A stretch of 64,000 bases of DNA from the NCBI GenBank assembly GCA_005281725.1, contig SSBO01000012.1, forward strand, positions 20,506,840 to 20,570,839. The letters are read 5' to 3'. How positions within the stretch are numbered: position 1 is the first letter of the stretch; every line of letters starts with the position of its first letter. Shown piece after piece: positions 57,851 to 64,000 of the stretch. Source of the DNA: Wuchereria bancrofti (lineage: Eukaryota > Nematoda > Chromadorea > Rhabditida > Onchocercidae). The notes below the pieces were generated by a model. It did no database searches and had not been told where the DNA came from. It saw nothing but the letters and a program-made list of their open reading frames with translations. A program made the position numbers and the translations under genes.

Positions 57851-59019
57851 ATGGGTGAAACTGAAGGACCGGTGCGGAAAAGCACACCTCCACCTCCATA
57901 TAGCCCCGAAAGACCACCACCACCTTATTCGAAGATGATTAATGTAAGACTGGACGATTTAAATGCGAACGAAATCAAAGCAAAAGAAGAAATGACTTGT
58001 AATGCACTTCATCTTCCATGTACACCGTTTTCTAATGGATCCATTACCTCTGTTGTTCATCCACGGCTGGTTTCAGCTCCAGCGACCGTTATTAGCACTT
58101 CAGAAGGCATCAATCCAGCTTCCGGTAAGTCGGTTCAAATTATGGAACTTTCAAAAAATAGCACAGATCAGTAAGATTGTTGAGAGATAATATAAAATAC
58201 TCATTTTCCTGCTATAAATTTTAGAAGTGTTCCATTTTGAGAATGAAATTCTCATATTACTTCTTTTGAATTTCAAGAAAAACAAGCTAAACTAGCTTGT
58301 TACAGTATTATGTAATTGGTTAAGACAAATTTAGTATGGATTTAAACCATTTCACTGTAGTGTTGTTTGATTGATTTTCAAAGATACTTAGTTTACCTTA
58401 CATATGAATATATAGAGAATATATTCCGAGAACGAAACTTTTTTTGTTGGGCAAAAAGAAATATGGAAGAGAATTTGATGCGGAGGGTTCACTAATAAAT
58501 AAGAGAAATAGACATAATGCTTTAATTAAATCATTAGAATTTTATTGATGAAGTAAATTTTTTTCAGGACAAAGTAGTGCATCATTTGCGATCGCGAATT
58601 ATACTGTTAAGAAGGCAATAACTGCGGAGCCACATGACGAATTTTGTCCCAAGTGTCAGGTACTGGCTTGAAAGAATTTTTGGTTTTAATACATTTAGAT
58701 TAAATTCAAAGTTGATTAAATATTATTCTTTTAAATTTACATTTCAAAACTTAGTCCTTACTTTATTAAGTACAAGTGATAACAGTTTCATTAATGGTTG
58801 TTCAAAGCTGTGAACTGTAAATTTCAATTATAGTGCCGAATACGTACCAAACAAAGCCATAAATCGGGTCGTCTCACATGGTTACTTGTATTTATTATCC
58901 TTATTTTATTTTTCCCAATAGCATTTGTACCATTTTTAATTGATTCCTGTAAAGATGTATGCCATTATTGTCCTAAATGTAATATGTTATTGTCTATTAA
59001 GAAACGATTCTTCTTCTGA
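57851..59019 (+). CDS. LITAF-domain protein with two PPxY motifs
   Basis: Exons 57851-58124, 58568-58659 and 58834-59019, phases consistent, 183 residues. A TTTTCAG acceptor at 57829, just before the start, is a likely spliced-leader site. Residues 13-17 and 22-26 are PPPPY motifs, known ligands of WW domains in NEDD4-type ubiquitin ligases. From about residue 116 comes the LITAF (SIMPLE-like) domain: FCPKCQCRIRTK, a hydrophobic stretch that dips into the membrane (WLLVFIILILFFPIAFVPF), then KDVCHYCPKCN. The two CxxC pairs bind one zinc ion in this family. LITAF proteins sit on the cytosolic face of late endosomes and lysosomes and act with ESCRT and NEDD4. The arrangement is intact and complete, with the usual short basic end. 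Confidence 0.92.
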
Positions 59020-60116
59020 TGGTTTTGCTGTTGCGATCCATGCAAAAGGAAATTTCGTTGTTCTTTTATTTCATTTGAAGATATTCCAAAAAAGTGCAGG
59101 AACTTTTTAATCAGCTTACTTTATGAAAGCTCATTACAAATTCTATCCAAATTTTGATCGTTTTCTTTTTTTTTTTCTAGCAAGCCAGTGTTGTCTGAAT
59201 TTTCTAGATATTTGATAAAAAGGTCTGAAAACTAGCATTTCCATGTAAATATTTGCTTTTATTTTCATTTTACAAAAATATGCCTCAACCAGTTTCTATA
59301 GGGTGATGCCATATCTGTGTACATTTGTTTGTATGTGTCAATTTTTCTCATTACTTCCACCACTCAGTTCTCTTCCCTAATCACATCTTATCAACTAACT
59401 AATGCAGGTATCAATCATTAAATTATATAAAAACATAAATCATAAAATTTTTTGCTACACTTTTTTTTGCTCATTTTTTAAAGAAAAAACATTATAGCTT
59501 ATTTTGGCAAGAAATGGGATATGTGACCTTCATTCTATCATTCCCCAACAAACACCAGTTACAATAAAACTGTTAAATGCTATTAAAACAAATTTATTAC
59601 TTGCGGGAGTAAAATGTAATATTAAAATGGAATGTAAAGATAAGCATTCAACACAATTATTATGACATAAAAACATAAAAGAAAATCGAAAATTGCTCAT
59701 TAACTGAAGCGACTGATATTCGAATTTCCGGAATTGGTTTTGGCAAGAATTCAAAAAACTTCTTAAGATTCTCAAAAACTACTCATTTCTCCATGGAATG
59801 TAACAAATATATAAGTGTAGAGCTGAAATCTGAATTTAAAAAATGGAGCAACTGCTAGCATACGAAGTTACTATCACATCTGATTTGTCATCTTTTGTTG
59901 TTCAGATTAATTTGACTGTTCGCAATTCTTTGCTAAAAACCTAGGCGAAATTCGGAAAAAGTCGGGATGACTTATTGAATAATAAATAAATTATTCGTAG
60001 AAAGTGTGAACAAAGATAAGGTGAAAAGCGAAATTGCAGACAGCACTTGCATTGAGCAAACCGTTCAGGAAAAATCCGTGAGAAATATTACAAGTTGCAG
60101 GGATCTTTACACTGTG
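59020..60116. other. Convergent intergenic region
   Basis: 3' untranslated sequences of the LITAF-like gene (plus) and the repeat-protein gene (minus) meet here. A minus-strand frame at 59530-59775 has no splice or family support. Confidence 0.4.
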
Positions 60117-63100
60117 CTATTGTAAACAAAATTTGAATAATTTTTCCACTTGTTCACAGCTTTCTTCGGGGAAATAGATTTTGGCAATTGGACAGTTCAT
60201 ATGAATCCATTCAATAGCGTCGCTGATATCGAACACCCGCACAAATTTTCGAATCACAGAACATTGTGTTGAGGGCACCAAATCTTCTTCAACTTTCTGC
60301 AATGGAATATGGACAAACTCTCTAGCGAAAAATGCAATAAAGAATATACTGGAATAACTCTGAAGAATGATCAATAAATCATATCCAAACATCAAAATAT
60401 TGTTGATCTATTGCTTCACTCCTTAGAAATAATCAAGAATTCTCGAAAATAGATCAAAATAGTAGATTGTTGTGTACCGAAAATATCGATAATACGAAAG
60501 GAATAGGAACTCCATTACATGTGTTACCCATCTCGTTATTAACTAGTAGTAAAAATCACTTAGAATGAATCAAAAAATACTTAAAGATGTTTTGTAAATA
60601 GTAAACAACGAGTAACCTCCCTCACTCAATTTTATCACTTCGTATGACTAAAATTATCACTCCCTCTGATGGATTACAAATTCCAATGTTTTGCTTATAA
60701 CCTGAAATTTCAAGTTTCAGACTACCGTCCAGCTAATTACAGCTATGATGACATGATTACTAAATCCCGAAAACATGACTACTAAATCCGTTACAGGGGT
60801 TAGAGTCGCCAACGGACTGCCAACAGGAAGTGTGATCATGCGATGTCTCATGTTGGCATTCATTATCCGCTCTTCTCGTTCAAGCTGTTCATGATGCTGC
60901 CTTTCACTCTCGATAAGTTGCTCCAATTTGTGAGCTATTTGTTCCTGTCGTTCCAGTTGAGTCTTATCAGCAAAACCATAGTTAAGCTCTTGCTTCTTTC
61001 TCAGTTCCCTTTGTTCTTCACGTAGAAGACGTGCCTGAACAAATCTGATTAACCTATTTGTTACTTTAGCTTTCCAGATCTTTTCCCAAAATCTAAATAA
61101 AAATGACAAAACAACTGACCTCTTCCAAACGAGCCTTTTCTTCCATTAGTCTGGTATACATCGTTCCATTACTTACTCTGTCTTCCCCTCCCTTTCCTTT
61201 TCTCGATTTTACCTCTATTTCTCCCTGTTTATCATGTTTTCCATTTTCCATTCTCACAAGCGTTTCACGTCTCTGTTCCTCCAACATCTTCCTTCGCATT
61301 TCCGAAGGATTGTTTGTTGTTCTACAATTCTCACCATCAAAACGATTTTATATTTTTTAGAATTAATCCTTTATTGTTTCCTTTATTGTTTTATTGTTTC
61401 CTTTAGTTTATTGTTTTAAATTCCCTTTATTGTTTTTTTTTCATATCAGAATCTTTAAAAGTTTAAATTTCATAAAAATTCTCTGATCCTGATGTACTTT
61501 ATTCATCCGAAATGTGGATCTGGCTTCTGACAGAATGCATTTATGATTCCTTCCAGAAAATCAAATTGACATGAGAAATTGTTTCGATAACTTATGCAAA
61601 ACATAGCTTTGTTTTTTTAAATCCCTTTGATTCTATTACGTTTTTTACTAGTTAGGGAATGAAATGAAACTTACAATTTTCGATTCTTGACTAAATATTC
61701 TGTCTGTCTTCTTAAAGCGGATTTTCGCCAACTGTTTTCGACAATCTCCTTACTTTCCACACTGATGTGACTGTTCAGCTCATGGAATCCTATCGTAGAT
61801 TCAGTGCCATTTGAATTCATTTCGTTTTCAAGTTCTCCATGATTTTTGGTACTATTGTCAATGTCCAAACTAGCAGAAAGCAGCTTTTCTATTTCTTTTT
61901 CATTGTCCATAGGTTGAACAATATGCTCCTGTCCATCTTTTCCTTTATCAATGCCAAACAAGTTTGTGATATCCGCCTAAAAAAAATTTCAACCTTTGAA
62001 TTTCCATACCTTTGAAATGTTCTGATGAACACTGATGATCTGATGATCATATTGTTTAAAGCTTCAGGCTGTCCAAATGAAAGCTTTATGCATACAAAAT
62101 TTTAATTCCAACCAATCGTAACTGCATCAGGATTACTTATCATGTTCTCTTAGGTGGAAAGTTTAAGTAAAATGATCAGCATTGCTAGCTCCTTTCATAT
62201 CTTTTAGATTTAACGTAATTTTTTGCTGGAATTAATAAAGAAATATGAAGTTCATTTTTTATTCCAAATTTTAACAGTCCAGAGGAATAATCTCAAAAAT
62301 TATAATTTACCTTTCGATTTTTGCGATTTCCTCGTCCCTGTGCGCTTGCCATTTTCGCCCTTAGCTGCGCTGCCTTTTTTATATTCCTTTCAAAATCTTG
62401 CAGATGCTTACGCAGTAGTTCCAATGATTTCATTGCTTCCAGCCAACCTTGTTTAATATCTTCAACTAACTCAGTAACAGCACTCGTTTCTTCTATGCTG
62501 GAACTTGTAGCTTCAACCACAGAAGCATTAGGTATCGACGTCAGGAAACGAGTACGAATATAAATATCACTAGAATCCGTTTTGTTTGCAATATCAAGGC
62601 GTTTATCTTCGAATTTCACCTGTTTAGAAACAATTTCAGATGATGAAAGTATTTCTTCTGTACCATACCCGCTCTCTGTTTCATGGGGAGGCAACTCCTG
62701 GATTTCTTCTTTCATCACTGTCGTTTCTCCTCTCTCTAACAGTTTCTTATATTCCAAGCCCTCTTCTTCTTCATTCTCATGCGGAACCTCAGGTTTCTTC
62801 ATTAGTACAGGCGAAGATGATGTTTCCAGTATCGAACGTGGTGTAATTGATATACCGAGACCAACATATCTGGTGCGAGCTGGAGGCAACTTCTGGATTT
62901 CTTCTTTCACCACTGTCGTTTCTCCTCTCTCTAACAGTTTCTTATATTCCAAGCCTTCTTCTTCTTCTTCTTCATAGTGCTTCTCACGCGGAACCTCAGG
63001 TTTCTTCATTAGTACAGGCGAAGATGATGTTTCCAGTATCGAACGTGGTGTAACTGATATACCGAGACCAACATATCTGGTGCGGGCTGGAGGCAACTTC

Positions 63101-64000
63101 TGGATTTCTTCTTTCACCACTGTCGTTTCTCCTCTCTCTAACAGTTTCTTATATTCCAAGCCTTCTTCTTCTTCATAGTGCTTCTCACGCGGAACCTCAG
63201 GTTTCTTCATTAGTACAGGCGAAGATGATGTTTCCAGTATCGAACGTGGTGTAACTGATATACCGAGACCAACATATCTGGTGCGAGCTGGAGGCAACTT
63301 CTGGATTTCTTCTTTCACCACTGTCGTTTCTCCTCTCTCTAACAGTTTCTTATATTCCAAGCCTTCTTCTTCTTCATAGTGCTTCTCATGCGGAACCTCA
63401 GGTTTCTTCATTAGTACAGGCGAAGATGATGTTTCCAGTATCGAACGTGGTGTAACTAGTATACCGAGACCAACATATCTGGTACGAGCTGGAGGCAACT
63501 TCTGGATTTCTTCTTTCATCACTGTCGTTTCTCCTCTCTCTAACATTTTCTTATATTCCAAGCCCTCTTCTTCTTCTTCTTCTTCAAAGTGCTTCTCATG
63601 CGGAACCTCAGGTTCCTTCATCAGTACAAAGGGTGAAGATGACGATTCTGGTTTCAAAAACGGTGTCATTGATAAAGCAACACCAAGCTGAACAGCTGGG
63701 GCTGACAAAGTTCCTGCAGCTTCTTCCATATATGTCGTTTCTCCCAATTTTTTGTGATCCAGTTCTTCTTCCTCTTCTTGAATCTTTTCTTCAATGCCTG
63801 TTTCATTTGCAGATACAGTTGACTTCACTGAAACTGAAGATCCCGGTTTCGAGAATGGTGTAATCGATAGACCAAGCGGCCCAGTGCCAGCTGAAGACAA
63901 CACTGAGCCTTCCATATATGTCGTTTCTCCTATTTCTCCCAATTTTTTGTATTCCAGTTCCTCTTCCTCTTCTTGAATCTTTTCTTCAATGCCTGTTTCA
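60117..64000 (-). CDS. Acidic coiled-coil protein with 65-69 residue tandem repeats (5' end beyond window)
   Basis: Exons in transcript order: beyond 64000 to 62311, 61976-61675, 61321-61120, 61034-60783, 60296-60117; phases agree and about 874 residues lie inside the window. The first exon is open to the edge and contains four near-identical repeats plus diverged ones. Each has the order LEYKKLLERGETTVVKEEIQ, LPPARTRYVGLGI, VTPRSILETSSSP, KKPEVP, then a glutamate run. After the repeats come a helical region (LELLRKHLQDFERNIKKAAQ), an acidic linker, and a long coiled coil rich in Glu, Gln and Arg (about 61321-60850). The last 60 residues (CSVIRKFVRVFDISDAIEWI) look folded; a ubiquitin-like fold such as UBX is conceivable but not shown. 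No family recognised. Donor choice at 60783 is set by phase. Confidence 0.75.
62686..63690 (-). repeat. Coding tandem repeat, units of 195-207 bases
   Basis: Units anchored at 62686, 62881, 63088, 63289 and 63490 have lengths 195, 207, 201 and 201, with the outermost unit diverging. All are multiples of three. Length differences fall in the GAA/GAG run that encodes 4-7 glutamates. Neighbouring units are nearly identical, while those at both ends are more diverged. Confidence 0.9.

Noticed and set aside
62321..63976. Several plus-strand Ser-rich open frames
   Set aside because: These are antisense shadows of the repeat exon; the Ser runs are the complement of Glu/Lys codons.

Overview
The window is AT-rich eukaryotic DNA from a nematode, most likely a filarial or other spirurid worm. 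The grounds are the small exons split by AT-rich GT..AG introns with short TTTCAG-type acceptors, TTTCAG-like acceptors just upstream of start codons (possible spliced-leader sites), TTAGGC repeats (the nematode telomere unit), and gene families with nematode relatives. The clade is inferred from composition and gene content, not measured. All gene models were built by hand by following reading phase across splice sites. No tRNA, rRNA, CRISPR array, bacterial operon or recognisable viral gene was seen.

Layout. 440-700 (-): a short coiled-coil reading frame of unknown function. 1530-2870: a large fold-back element with arms of about 0.5 kb, carrying degenerate TTAGGC repeats in its centre and a 42-bp repeat at its edge. 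4542-9756 (+): a 13-exon major facilitator transporter resembling SLC18B1. 9757-19960: a 10 kb stretch with no firm gene. 19961-26023 (+): an 11-exon secreted or membrane-anchored integrin-beta-like protein (PSI, hybrid, I-EGF) without the ligand-binding betaI domain. 26024-34755: almost 9 kb without a gene. 34756-35965 (+): the 3' exons of a small CRB3-like Crumbs protein. 38941-43295 (-): the complete 12-exon TFIIH p62 subunit (GTF2H1). 44806-51104 (+): a 15-exon unrecognised basic protein, with phase-compatible alternative 3' exons to 52111. 54486-54640 (-) and 56935-57162 (-): two isolated coding-like segments. 57851-59019 (+): a LITAF-domain protein with two PPxY motifs. 60117 to beyond 64000 (-): the 3' part of a long acidic coiled-coil protein containing near-identical 65-69 residue tandem repeats.

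The genes do not form a pathway or operon. They belong to separate functions: polyamine or amine transport, cell adhesion, apical polarity, transcription and DNA repair, and endolysosomal membrane biology. p62 and the 44806 gene are head to head, about 1.5 kb apart, and may share a promoter region. The most notable items are the integrin-beta-like protein lacking its betaI domain, the small Crumbs protein with an EGLI end, the fold-back element with internal telomere-type repeats, and the expanding acidic repeat protein at the right edge.
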